Part shown: positions 1 through 5,218 of the stretch, in pieces | Position numbering within the stretch: position 1 is the first letter of the stretch | Layout: each line of letters begins with the position of its first letter | Notes under the pieces: model-generated | Told to the model about the DNA's origin: nothing | Database searches by the model: none | What the model saw: the letters and a program-made list of their open reading frames with translations, nothing else | NCBI GenBank assembly: GCA_048394785.1 | Contig: DBFJGL010000116.1 | Coordinates: 1 to 7,599, forward strand | Direction of reading: 5' to 3' | DNA from: DBFJGL01 sp048394785 | Lineage (GTDB): Bacteria > Bacillota > Clostridia > Christensenellales > CAG-917 | DNA: 7,599 bases | Translations under genes and position numbers: made by a program

Positions 1-1
1 G

Positions 2-658
2 CTTGTGTATTGCGCCGATTGTGGAAAGAAAATGTATCTCTGCCGTTGTACCACAATGCAACAGAAAGAATACTTTAACTGTTCCACTTACCGCAAAAAG
101 TCCAAGAACTTATGCAGTTCTCACCAAATCACGGTTGAAGCGATAGAAAAAATCGTACTTACGGATATTCGCAAAGTTTTGTCTTACACCAAAGACCACA
201 AACAAGAGCTTTTGGAACAACTGCGGTACAATGCCGAAGTTAAGAACAAAAAACTGCTATCTTCTCAACGTCGGGAGTTGGAAGAAAGTGAACGGCGAAT
301 TCTTACTCTCGACAAACTGATACAAGGTTTGTATGAAGAAAAGATATGCGACAATCTTACGGACGAACGGTTCAAGAAACTAACGACGACTTATGAGCAA
401 GAACAAAGCGAATTGAATGAAAAAGTAAAAGCGCTTCGGCTGAAACTATCTGAAGCGAAAGACAAATTAGACAACATTGACAGGTTTATGTCGCTTGTGA
501 ATAAGTACACAGACGTTCCCGAACTAACGTCCGAAATCGTGCGAGAATTTATCTATAAGGTTATCGTCCACGAAAAACAAAAGATTGACGGACACCGAAC
601 GCAAGCCGTAGAAATCATTTACAACTGTGTTGGAGCAATAGAACTTCCGAACGGTTAG
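2..658 (+). CDS. Large serine recombinase, C-terminal part (5' end outside window)
   Basis: This is the C-terminal portion of a large serine recombinase, the enzyme family (TndX/TnpX of Tn5397 and Tn4451) that excises and integrates mobile elements through a serine-DNA intermediate. The frame is open to the left edge, so the GTG at position 5 is an internal valine and the catalytic N-terminal domain lies outside the window. Visible in order: a recombinase zinc ribbon (CADC near the start, then the Cys of NCSTYRKK and the CSSH pair), a long Lys/Glu-rich coiled coil (roughly the middle 100 residues), and a closing segment of the DUF4368 type (VNKYTDVPELTSEIVREFI, then IVHEKQK). In such elements this gene usually sits at one end, so the element boundary is probably shortly downstream. 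Its base composition is more AT-rich than the operon at 2307-5018. The family is clear; the element's identity is not. Confidence 0.9.
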   Translation, partial: LVYCADCGKKMYLCRCTTMQQKEYFNCSTYRKKSKNLCSSHQITVEAIEKIVLTDIRKVLSYTKDHKQELLEQLRYNAEVKNKKLLSSQRRELEESERRILTLDKLIQGLYEEKICDNLTDERFKKLTTTYEQEQSELNEKVKALRLKLSEAKDKLDNIDRFMSLVNKYTDVPELTSEIVREFIYKVIVHEKQKIDGHRTQAVEIIYNCVGAIELPNG

Positions 659-667
659 GACAACAAC

Positions 668-702
668 GAGTAAAGGCATAGCCTTTCGACTATGCCTTAC
701 TC
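668..702 (+). terminator. Hairpin after the recombinase gene
   Basis: GAGTAAAGGCATAG (668-681) pairs with CTATGCCTTACTC (690-702), giving a 13-bp stem with one bulged A and an 8-base loop, starting 9 bases after the recombinase stop. No T-run follows directly, so it may be an imperfect terminator or an mRNA 3' stabiliser. A much weaker hairpin (ACCG/CGGT) followed by TTTTT lies at 722-739 and could supply the actual release point. It could also be part of the element's end. Confidence 0.55.
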
Positions 703-804
703 AAAATTCCCTATTAAAGACACCCGTCAGGCGGTTTTTGATTTGTAACATATAATTTTTATGGTAGTTCCTGTTGGCAATTATCAGTTTTGTCGCTTGA
801 TTAT

Positions 805-851
805 GGGATTGCCGCGCTACACTCATAAAATTCGTTTCGCTCGCAATGACA
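805..851 (-). repeat. Dispersed 'CHCERSEA'-type repeat, copy A (minus orientation)
   Basis: Read on the minus strand this begins TGTCATTGCGAGCGAA and ends GCGGCAATCCC, the two ends of the dispersed palindromic repeat found in many bacterial genomes and often mistranslated as 'CHCERSEAI' or 'IASSRNDR'. The middle is longer than in the plus-oriented copies. The outer arms ATTGC and GCAAT can pair. Any protein predicted here is spurious. Confidence 0.75.
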
Positions 852-897
852 GCGTGTACTGTTTGGGTGGGCTTTGTATAAATTTGTTTTTCTATTT

Positions 898-941
898 GGG
901 GGATTGCTTCGTCACTCTTTCATCGTTCCTCGCAATGACAC
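898..941 (-). repeat. Dispersed 'CHCERSEA'-type repeat, copy B (minus orientation)
   Basis: On the minus strand this reads TGTCATTGCGAGGAACG through GTGACGAAGCAATCCCCC, the most canonical copy of the repeat in the window. It has the same orientation as copy A and lies about 50 bases from it. The arms ATTGC and GCAAT pair as in copy A. Confidence 0.8.
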
Positions 942-995
942 AGACGATATAAGTTGTTTAATCGGGTAAATCAAACTAAATACCCCATAAACTTA

Positions 996-1197
996 AAGTG
1001 TCACTGCGAGCGAAGCGCGGCAGTCCCCAAGAAGGCGATGACAACTCGTATACTGCAACCACAAGTGTCACTGCGAGCAACGCGCGGCAGTCCCCTAAGC
1101 AGGCGACGACAACTCGTATACTGCAACCACAAGTGTCACTGCGAGCGAAGCGCGGCAGTCCCCCAAACAGGCGACGATATCTTATACACTGTCACCC
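996..1197 (+). repeat. Three tandem copies of a 67-68 base unit carrying the 'CHCERSEA'-type repeat
   Basis: Units start at 996, 1063 and 1131, each with AAGTGTCACTGCGAGC, then CGCGGCAGTCCCC and a GGCGAYGA spacer. Units 1 and 2 also share the segment ACTCGTATACTGCAACCAC almost exactly; unit 3 drifts in this second half. The array is oriented opposite to copies A and B. The arms here are ACTGC/GCAGT rather than ATTGC/GCAAT, so both sides changed together. The overlapping reading frames in this stretch are repeat mistranslations (CHCERSAAVP), not genes. The tandem form suggests local duplication or recombination of a dispersed repeat. Confidence 0.85.
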
Positions 1198-1238
1198 GCG
1201 TGCGATTAAGCGCGAAGCGCGTAACATAACGCACGCGG
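1196..1238. repeat. Nested palindrome
   Basis: CCGCGTGCG (1196-1204) pairs exactly with CGCACGCGG (1230-1238). Inside lies a second short hairpin, GCGC-GAA-GCGC (1210-1220), flanked by TTA and TAA. This gives a two-tier hairpin or cruciform directly at the end of the tandem repeat array. Its function is not known to me. Confidence 0.65.
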
Positions 1239-1283
1239 AAAAGCGAAAATGTTTTACGCGGAGTGACGAAAAAATGTGCTTAT

Positions 1284-1425
1284 GCAGGTCGAGCTTTTTC
1301 AAAAAGAAAAGACCTGAAAAGGCTCCCGAAAAGTATCGCAGAACTTTTCGGGAAGAGGAGAAGCCGACGTTAAAGCAACAATCCGACAGGCAACTGTCGG
1401 ATTGTGCGCATTTGGTCGAGTTTCG
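1284..1425 (+). other. Cluster of strong hairpins; possible structured RNA or MITE-like repeat
   Basis: Consecutive inverted repeats pack this stretch: CAGGTC with GACCTG (first arm at 1284); TCCCGAAAAGT (1324-1334) with ACTTTTCGGGA (1343-1353), enclosed by GGCT/AGCC; ACAATCCGACAG (1378-1389) with CTGTCGGATTGT (1394-1405), a perfect 12-bp stem closed by the GNRA-type loop GCAA; and GTCGA-GTT-TCGAC near 1412-1424. On the plus strand a 52-codon frame (ATG at 1274, stop ending at 1432, with GGAG at 1260-1263) runs through it, but its residues are dictated by the hairpin arms and resemble no protein I know, so I do not call a gene. The options are a non-coding RNA on either strand, a non-autonomous mobile repeat, or a terminator cluster. 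The structure is clear; the identity is not. Confidence 0.55.
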
Positions 1426-1442
1426 ACGATGATGAAGATACG

Positions 1443-1457
1443 GTAACCTAAAACGAA
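1443..1457 (+). repeat. 15-base motif GTAACCTAAAACGAA, copy 1
   Basis: An exact copy of the 15 bases at 7464-7478. It lies a little beyond the stop codon of the minus-strand gene at 1491-1736, so a transcript of that gene would carry its complement in the 3' untranslated region. Confidence 0.6.
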
Positions 1458-1490
1458 TTTTATTTTGCTATATCATATATGATTTGCAAT

Positions 1491-1736
1491 TCATTTCTTT
1501 GAAAGTTTTACATAATCTTCTTCGGGAAGAAATGTCCTGCCGTCATCAAAAGTGTAAAAGATCAGTTGATTGCCGACCGGATCAATTATGCTGTACCTTC
1601 TATATGGAAGGTTGAAATACGGGTGGTTGACATCTTCTTCCACGCCTTCATCCAAAAAGTCGCAAAAACGCCAGGCTCCTTTGTATTTCAATCTGACTTG
1701 TTGTTTGATTTTCTTTTCTTTCTTCTTTCCAAACAT
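1491..1736 (-). CDS. Unrecognised small basic protein, 81 residues
   Basis: I do not recognise this protein. It starts with a very lysine-rich segment (MFGKKKEKKIKQQ), followed by a mixed, probably folded region of about 65 residues with several aromatic residues and acidic stretches (DFLDEGVEED, then IDPVGNQLIFYTFDDGRTF). There is no signal peptide, membrane segment or cysteine pair. The ATG at 1736 is the only ATG, GTG or TTG after the upstream in-frame stop TAA, and an AAGGAG lies 16 bases upstream of it, which is further than usual. The composition looks like real protein, unlike the opposite-strand frames over the same bases. It is probably transcribed from the promoter at 1892-1920 together with the 22-codon frame at 1799-1867. 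It could be a small nucleic-acid-associated protein given the basic N-terminus, but that is a guess. Confidence 0.6.
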   Translation of the reverse strand: MFGKKKEKKIKQQVRLKYKGAWRFCDFLDEGVEEDVNHPYFNLPYRRYSIIDPVGNQLIFYTFDDGRTFLPEEDYVKLSKK

Positions 1737-1798
1737 TTGTGTTTCGTATTATCTCCTTGCTTTTTTGACGGAACAACGCTCAATAAATCGCAACTCTA

Positions 1799-1867
1799 TT
1801 ACAGTCCCGTAAGAAACATTGCGCCAACTGCAACTGCCGTGTAAGCAACTATTATGTAAATTCGCAT
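1799..1867 (-). CDS. Possible 22-residue hydrophobic membrane peptide
   Basis: A short minus-strand frame from ATG (1865-1867) to TAA (1799-1801) encodes a peptide beginning MRIYIIVAYTAVAVGA and ending FLTGL, hydrophobic along almost its whole length with one arginine near the start, as expected of a single membrane helix. It is the first frame after the strong promoter at 1892-1920, with a leader of only about 20 bases. No convincing ribosome binding site is seen. It lies 62 bases upstream of the 81-residue gene. It could be a small membrane protein, a leader peptide, the remnant of a longer gene, or chance. Confidence 0.3.
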   Translation of the reverse strand: MRIYIIVAYTAVAVGAMFLTGL

Positions 1868-1891
1868 TTATTACTTTGAATGAGTAAATAT

Positions 1892-1920
1892 AATATAGCA
1901 CAAACCATGCCGGTTTTCAA
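1892..1920 (-). promoter_or_regulatory. Strong sigma-A type promoter for the minus-strand small-gene unit
   Basis: On the minus strand TTGAAA (1915-1920), a 17-base spacer and TATATT (1892-1897) form a near-consensus promoter, with the extended TGC just before the -10. Transcription would start around 1885 and read through 1799-1867 and 1491-1736. Confidence 0.65.
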
Positions 1921-2015
1921 GGGTATAATTACGTTGCCGCAAAGTCAAGTAGAACCGAGTGAGGAAATATTTTTGTAAAACCGCAGCAAACAAAAGGTGC
2001 TGCAAAACGGTAAAG

Positions 2016-2060
2016 AAAAAACCTAAACCGATTTCCCAAAAGGAGTTCGTTTTAGGTTTT
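2016..2060 (-). terminator. Rho-independent terminator of the tRNA gene
   Basis: In the minus-strand transcript AAAACCTAAA (2051-2060) pairs with TTTAGGTTTT (2018-2027), extended inward by CG/CG pairs, and is followed by a T-run. It starts just after the CCA end of the tRNA. Its first arm contains AACCTAAAACGAA, the core of the 15-base motif found at 1443-1457 and 7464-7478, here in inverted orientation. Confidence 0.8.
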
Positions 2061-2063
2061 GAC

Positions 2064-2139
2064 TGGTGGAGATAAGCGGGTTCGAACCGCTGACCTCTTG
2101 AATGCCATTCAAGCGCTCTACCAACTGAGCTATACCCCC
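2064..2139 (-). tRNA. tRNA-Ala (anticodon GGC)
   Basis: A complete 76-base tRNA with encoded CCA. Acceptor arm GGGGGTA pairs with TATCTCC with two G-U wobbles; the D arm carries GCTCAGTTGGTAGAGC; the anticodon stem is CTTGA/TCAAG around the loop ATGGCAT, so the anticodon is GGC, reading the alanine codon GCC; the T arm is AGCGG-TTCGAAC-CCGCT. It reads alanine codons during translation. It is a single-gene unit with its own promoter and terminator, divergent from the symporter operon. The overlapping protein frames on this strand are spurious. Confidence 0.97.
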
Positions 2140-2176
2140 ACGCGGCGAATATATGTGTGCCGTTAAAGCAAGGGTT

Positions 2177-2204
2177 ATTATAGCATATATCAAAAATTTG
2201 GCAA
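2177..2204 (-). promoter_or_regulatory. Promoter of the tRNA-Ala gene
   Basis: On the minus strand TTGCCA (2199-2204), a 16-base spacer and a perfect TATAAT (2177-2182) with the extended TGC before it. The start would fall near 2170, about 30 bases before the mature tRNA 5' end. Confidence 0.75.
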
Positions 2205-2232
2205 GGGATTTGAGATATTTTGGGGTATATTC

Positions 2233-2261
2233 TTGGCAACTATGTCGGAATATGGTATTAT
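2233..2261 (+). promoter_or_regulatory. Promoter of the symporter-phosphoesterase operon
   Basis: TTGGCA (2233-2238), a 17-base spacer and TATTAT (2256-2261), about 45 bases before the start codon at 2307. It is divergent from the tRNA promoter; the two -35 elements lie only about 30 bases apart, so the promoters could influence each other. Confidence 0.65.
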
Positions 2262-2306
2262 CTAAAAGGTTTAACACAAAATTCTAACTGACTTGGAGAG
2301 AGAATT

Positions 2307-3989
2307 ATGTCGGAAGAAATCAAACAGGCGGAAGCGGTCGAGAATATCGGCGGTTGTCGTCCCGAAGACAAAGTGCCCACCAAAGAAAAGATTTTTTACG
2401 GTTTAGGCGCGTTTATGGACGGCGGCGGCGTTGCGCTTATGTCATGCGTAATGCTCAAATATATGACCACGATGGGCATTTCTATGGCTATTGCGTCGAC
2501 GATTATGCTCGTTGCAAAGTTTTGGGACGCAATAACAGACCCGATTATGGGCTTCATCAGCGACAACACGCGCGGAAAATACGGGCGCAGAAAGCCGTAT
2601 ATGGTAGTCGGCGGAGTGCTGCTCATAATCGGTATATTCCTGCTGTTTATGCCCGTGCGCGAATGGGGTATGGACGTAGAAGGCTTCATCCCCTACATCA
2701 TAATAATGTACCTTTTGTGGAATACGTTTTCCACAATCACGATGGTGCCGTACTGCTCGATGGCGAGTGACATTTCTCCGTCGTTTAAGGAACGCAACAA
2801 CGCAAATACCGTCAAGTTGGTGTTCAACGCCGCGGCTTCGGGACTTGCATACGTGCTTCCGCTTCTCTTTATCGAGGCTCTCATCGATAAGGACGGATTT
2901 ATGTTTGTGCCCAATCTTTCCTCAACGGAATTCTGGCTTGCAATCAGCATAACTTTCGGAGTGCTGTTCGGCGGCGGACTTATCCTCTGCGGATTGTTTG
3001 TCAAGGAACGCATAAAAGCCACGTCTCCGAAAGAAAAATTCAACGGCAAGCAGTTTGTCAAAAACTACGTCGAACCCTATAAAAACCGTTCTTACCGCTG
3101 GCATATAGTGATGTACGTTGCGGCGTTCATCTGCTCGGATATGATTTCCGCGCTTGCGGTTTATTATGCTACGGACGTGTGGCACGGTTACGAGCTGTTC
3201 GGCTTGGAGATGTCCTCTATGCTCATCGTCGCGCCCCTTATGGTCGCGGCGGTCATTATGTTCCCCTTGGCGAGAATAATGATGGACAAAAAGAGCAAAC
3301 AGTTCGCGTTCCGTATGGGACTGCCTTTCTATATCATAGCAGGCATAATGCTCGCGGTTATGGATCCGAGCTGGGCGCATCCCGTTTTGGTGCCTATTGT
3401 GTCCTTCTTTATGGGCTTGGGCTTCGGCGGCGCACAGATGATGCCTTGGATTATCTTCCCCGATACCGTCGACGTAGGTCAGATGGCAACGGGCGAGCGC
3501 CAGACGGGTTCGTACAGCGGTATGATGACTTTGGCGAGAAAAATCGCGGGAGCGTTCGGCGTCGGTATGATTGGCTGGATACTCGGCGGCATAGGTTATA
3601 AGGAAAACACCACGGGAGACCCTTCCGTTTACATTCAGCAATCCCCGGAAGTTCTGGTTGCGGTGCGCGTGCTTATGGGCGTCGCGATCGTAGTTTTCAT
3701 ATCCATCGCGCTTTACGGTTCTTTCCGCTTCAAAATAAACAACAAGAAACTCGCGCGTGTGCGTTACTTTATAGACGCGCGTAAGGAAAACAGAGAGCTG
3801 TCCTGCGAGGAAGAAGCCGAGCGTTCGGCTTTGGTTAAGGAACTTTACGGCAAAAAGGACCCGGGCGGTTACGTAGTCGCATCGGAAGGCGCGGCACCCG
3901 ACTTCGAGCAGGGAGCCGTTGCGGAAGCTGCGTTCGAAGCGGTAGAGAATGACGCCGACGCGGAAAATAAGGACGAGGAAAACGCTTAA
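2307..3989 (+). CDS. GPH-family (MelB/XynP-like) cation-coupled sugar symporter
   Basis: A cytoplasmic-membrane transporter of the glycoside-pentoside-hexuronide:cation symporter family in the major facilitator superfamily. It would import a sugar or glycoside together with Na+ or H+. After a 28-residue polar N-terminus come about 12 membrane helices up to about residue 478. The family signature is clear: DAITDP with D74 and D78, matching in position the cation-binding aspartates D55 and D59 of MelB, then ISDNTRGKYGRRKPY in the loop between helices 2 and 3. At 560 residues it is longer than the usual 450-500, because of a cytoplasmic tail of about 80 residues ending in an Ala/Glu/Asp-rich acidic stretch. 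The ATG at 2307 has GGAGAG six bases upstream. The next gene starts immediately after its stop, so both are translated from one message. The substrate cannot be told from sequence alone; the long 626-codon frame opposite is a shadow. Confidence 0.92.
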   Translation: MSEEIKQAEAVENIGGCRPEDKVPTKEKIFYGLGAFMDGGGVALMSCVMLKYMTTMGISMAIASTIMLVAKFWDAITDPIMGFISDNTRGKYGRRKPYMVVGGVLLIIGIFLLFMPVREWGMDVEGFIPYIIIMYLLWNTFSTITMVPYCSMASDISPSFKERNNANTVKLVFNAAASGLAYVLPLLFIEALIDKDGFMFVPNLSSTEFWLAISITFGVLFGGGLILCGLFVKERIKATSPKEKFNGKQFVKNYVEPYKNRSYRWHIVMYVAAFICSDMISALAVYYATDVWHGYELFGLEMSSMLIVAPLMVAAVIMFPLARIMMDKKSKQFAFRMGLPFYIIAGIMLAVMDPSWAHPVLVPIVSFFMGLGFGGAQMMPWIIFPDTVDVGQMATGERQTGSYSGMMTLARKIAGAFGVGMIGWILGGIGYKENTTGDPSVYIQQSPEVLVAVRVLMGVAIVVFISIALYGSFRFKINNKKLARVRYFIDARKENRELSCEEEAERSALVKELYGKKDPGGYVVASEGAAPDFEQGAVAEAAFEAVENDADAENKDEENA

Positions 3990-5018
3990 ATGGGCGCGGT
4001 CTTCGAGAAAATAAACGGGCATACCGTCATAACAAAGGACGCGGACAGACCGTTCAGAATTTTGCAACTCACCGATATTCACATCGGAGGAGGTTGTTTG
4101 AGCAGTAAAAAGGATAAGCTTGCGCTTGACGCGGTGCGCAAGGTTGTAGGCGCATCCGACGCCGACTTTGTCGTGGTTACGGGCGATATTGCATATCCCG
4201 TTCCGCCGTTCTCGGGCACGCGCAACAACCTCAAAGCAAGCAAGATGTTCGGCGCGCTTATGGAGGAACTTGGCAAGCCTTGGACGCTTGTTTTCGGAAA
4301 TCACGACAGCGAAAGTTACGCAAAATATACCAAAGACGAAATTGCCGATTATTATATGAGTCTGCCCGGTTGCCGTTTTGAAAAGGGCGACGACGGTTTG
4401 ACGGGTTGCGGCAATTACTGTATAGAACTCAAAAACGCAGACGGAAAGCTCAATACGCTTTTGATGTTCATTGACAGCAACGCTTATCTCACCAACAGCT
4501 TTTTCAGCGGTTTCGACACCATTCACGACGACCAGACGGAGTGGTATAAAAATACCGTTAAAGCTTACGAAAACACTGCGGGCGAAATGCCGCGGTCGCT
4601 TGCGTTTTATCATATTCCGCCCAAGGAGTTCAAAGAAGCGTGGGATAAGTGCTACCGCGGAAGCGACGACGTCAAATATCATTGCGGTTTTATCCTCGAA
4701 AAGGACAATTATTTCGGTTATCCCAAAACCGTCGAGGGCAAATTCTTCGGCGAGATGGTCAAACTCGGAAGCTGCAAGGGTATGTTTGTCGGACACGACC
4801 ATATGAATACGCTGTCTCTTACCTATAAGGGCATAAGATTGACGTACGGAATGAGCATCGATTATCTTGCATACTCAAAACTGCTCGGCGCAATCCCCAC
4901 GGCAAAACGCCATACTCAGCGCGGAGGCACGCTTATCGACGTTGCCGACGACGGTGCGTTTGATGTCAGACTGCTGCCGCTCGACGATATATTAAACGAG
5001 TCCGCCGCGGAAAATTAA
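3990..5018 (+). CDS. Calcineurin-like metallophosphoesterase (Dcr2/Icc type)
   Basis: A two-metal phosphoesterase of the calcineurin-like superfamily, 342 residues. All five hallmark blocks are present in order: LTDIH (D29, H31), VTGD (D66), FGNHDSE (N104, H105), YHIP (H208) and GHDH (H269, H271). The YHIPPKEF block and overall length recall the Dcr2/purple-acid-phosphatase-29-like branch, which hydrolyses phosphomonoesters or phosphodiesters. There is no signal peptide, so it acts in the cytoplasm. Its ATG directly follows the symporter stop codon, and its GAGG (3975-3978) lies inside the symporter's last codons, which suggests coupled translation. The pairing suggests it processes a compound related to what the transporter brings in, but no substrate is indicated. 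Cyclic-nucleotide phosphodiesterase activity is another possibility. Confidence 0.9.
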   Translation: MGAVFEKINGHTVITKDADRPFRILQLTDIHIGGGCLSSKKDKLALDAVRKVVGASDADFVVVTGDIAYPVPPFSGTRNNLKASKMFGALMEELGKPWTLVFGNHDSESYAKYTKDEIADYYMSLPGCRFEKGDDGLTGCGNYCIELKNADGKLNTLLMFIDSNAYLTNSFFSGFDTIHDDQTEWYKNTVKAYENTAGEMPRSLAFYHIPPKEFKEAWDKCYRGSDDVKYHCGFILEKDNYFGYPKTVEGKFFGEMVKLGSCKGMFVGHDHMNTLSLTYKGIRLTYGMSIDYLAYSKLLGAIPTAKRHTQRGGTLIDVADDGAFDVRLLPLDDILNESAAEN

Positions 5019-5066
5019 GACAGTAAACGGCGTTATCGGTGTATTCCGTAAATTATCGAAAGTTTG

Positions 5067-5092
5067 TAAAAGGGCCGACAGGCTCTTTTATA
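5067..5092 (+). terminator. Terminator of the symporter-phosphoesterase operon
   Basis: TAAAAGGGCC (5067-5076) pairs with GGCTCTTTTA (5081-5090), a 10-bp stem with one G-T wobble and loop GACA. The T-rich part is within the descending arm. It lies about 50 bases after the stop codon. A second, shorter hairpin (CGTATG-TCGCG-CATACG, 5124-5140) follows; its role is unclear. Confidence 0.7.
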
Positions 5093-5171
5093 ATATCCCG
5101 ATTTTGACAGATTAAGCCGTTGTCGTATGTCGCGCATACGTCGGATAAACCGATTGTTTTTTAATTCGGTA

Positions 5172-5201
5172 TTGACAAAAGTGATATCATAACGATATCA
5201 T
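5172..5201 (+). promoter_or_regulatory. Promoter of the SPFH-Arc unit
   Basis: A perfect -35 TTGACA (5172-5177) and TATCAT (5196-5201) separated by 18 bases. The start would be close to the ribosome binding site at 5208-5213, so the leader is very short. The spacer is almost entirely occupied by the palindrome at 5182-5200. Confidence 0.65.
5182..5200. promoter_or_regulatory. Operator-like palindrome within the SPFH-Arc promoter
   Basis: TGATATC-ATAAC-GATATCA is a perfect 7-bp inverted repeat lying between -35 and -10. It can equally be read as a direct repeat GATATCAT at 5183 and 5194, spaced 11 bases, one helical turn. A protein bound here would block RNA polymerase. Ribbon-helix-helix proteins such as phage Arc bind half-sites spaced about 11 bases, and such a protein is encoded at the end of this same unit, so autoregulation is a natural inference. 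A GntR- or MarR-type repressor from elsewhere is the alternative. Confidence 0.6.
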
Positions 5202-5207
5202 ATATGC

Positions 5208-5213
5208 AGGAGG
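5208..5213 (+). promoter_or_regulatory. Ribosome binding site that fixes the SPFH start
   Basis: A perfect AGGAGG five bases before the ATG at 5219. An in-frame ATG at 5204 would begin before this site and contain it within its first codons, so the later ATG is the start. Confidence 0.85.
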
Positions 5214-5218
5214 TTGTT

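Noticed and set aside
761..952. A 63-codon plus-strand frame in the gene-poor region
   Set aside because: Its residues include FARNDS and DCFVTLSSFLAMT, the known mistranslations of the dispersed repeat copies A and B. No ribosome binding site is seen.
996..1197. CRISPR array
   Set aside because: Only three units of 67-68 bases, with the supposed spacers nearly identical in units 1 and 2, so it is a tandem repeat rather than repeats with unique spacers. No cas gene is present.
954..1432. Two overlapping plus-strand frames of 91 and 144 codons
   Set aside because: They translate the tandem repeats (CHCERSAAVP in one frame) and the hairpin arms. Two frames being open over the same repeats is a product of the repeat sequence, not evidence of genes.
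1566..1844. Plus-strand frames opposite the 81-residue gene
   Set aside because: No ribosome binding site, and the phenylalanine- and leucine-rich text is the complement of the lysine-rich start of the minus-strand gene.
1923..1928. A plus-strand TATAAT as a promoter
   Set aside because: No -35 element at a proper distance, and no plus-strand gene follows before 2307, which has its own promoter.
1871..2277. Minus-strand frames of 122 and 84 codons across the tRNA
   Set aside because: They read through tRNA-Ala (giving WGYSSVGRALEWHSRGQRFEP and GGIAQLVERLNG, classic tRNA mistranslations) and its terminator.
2922..4802. A 626-codon open frame on the minus strand
   Set aside because: It lies wholly opposite the symporter and phosphoesterase genes, which have clear family motifs. 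Its composition (many His, Arg and Asn runs) is that of an antisense shadow, and it has no recognisable domain.
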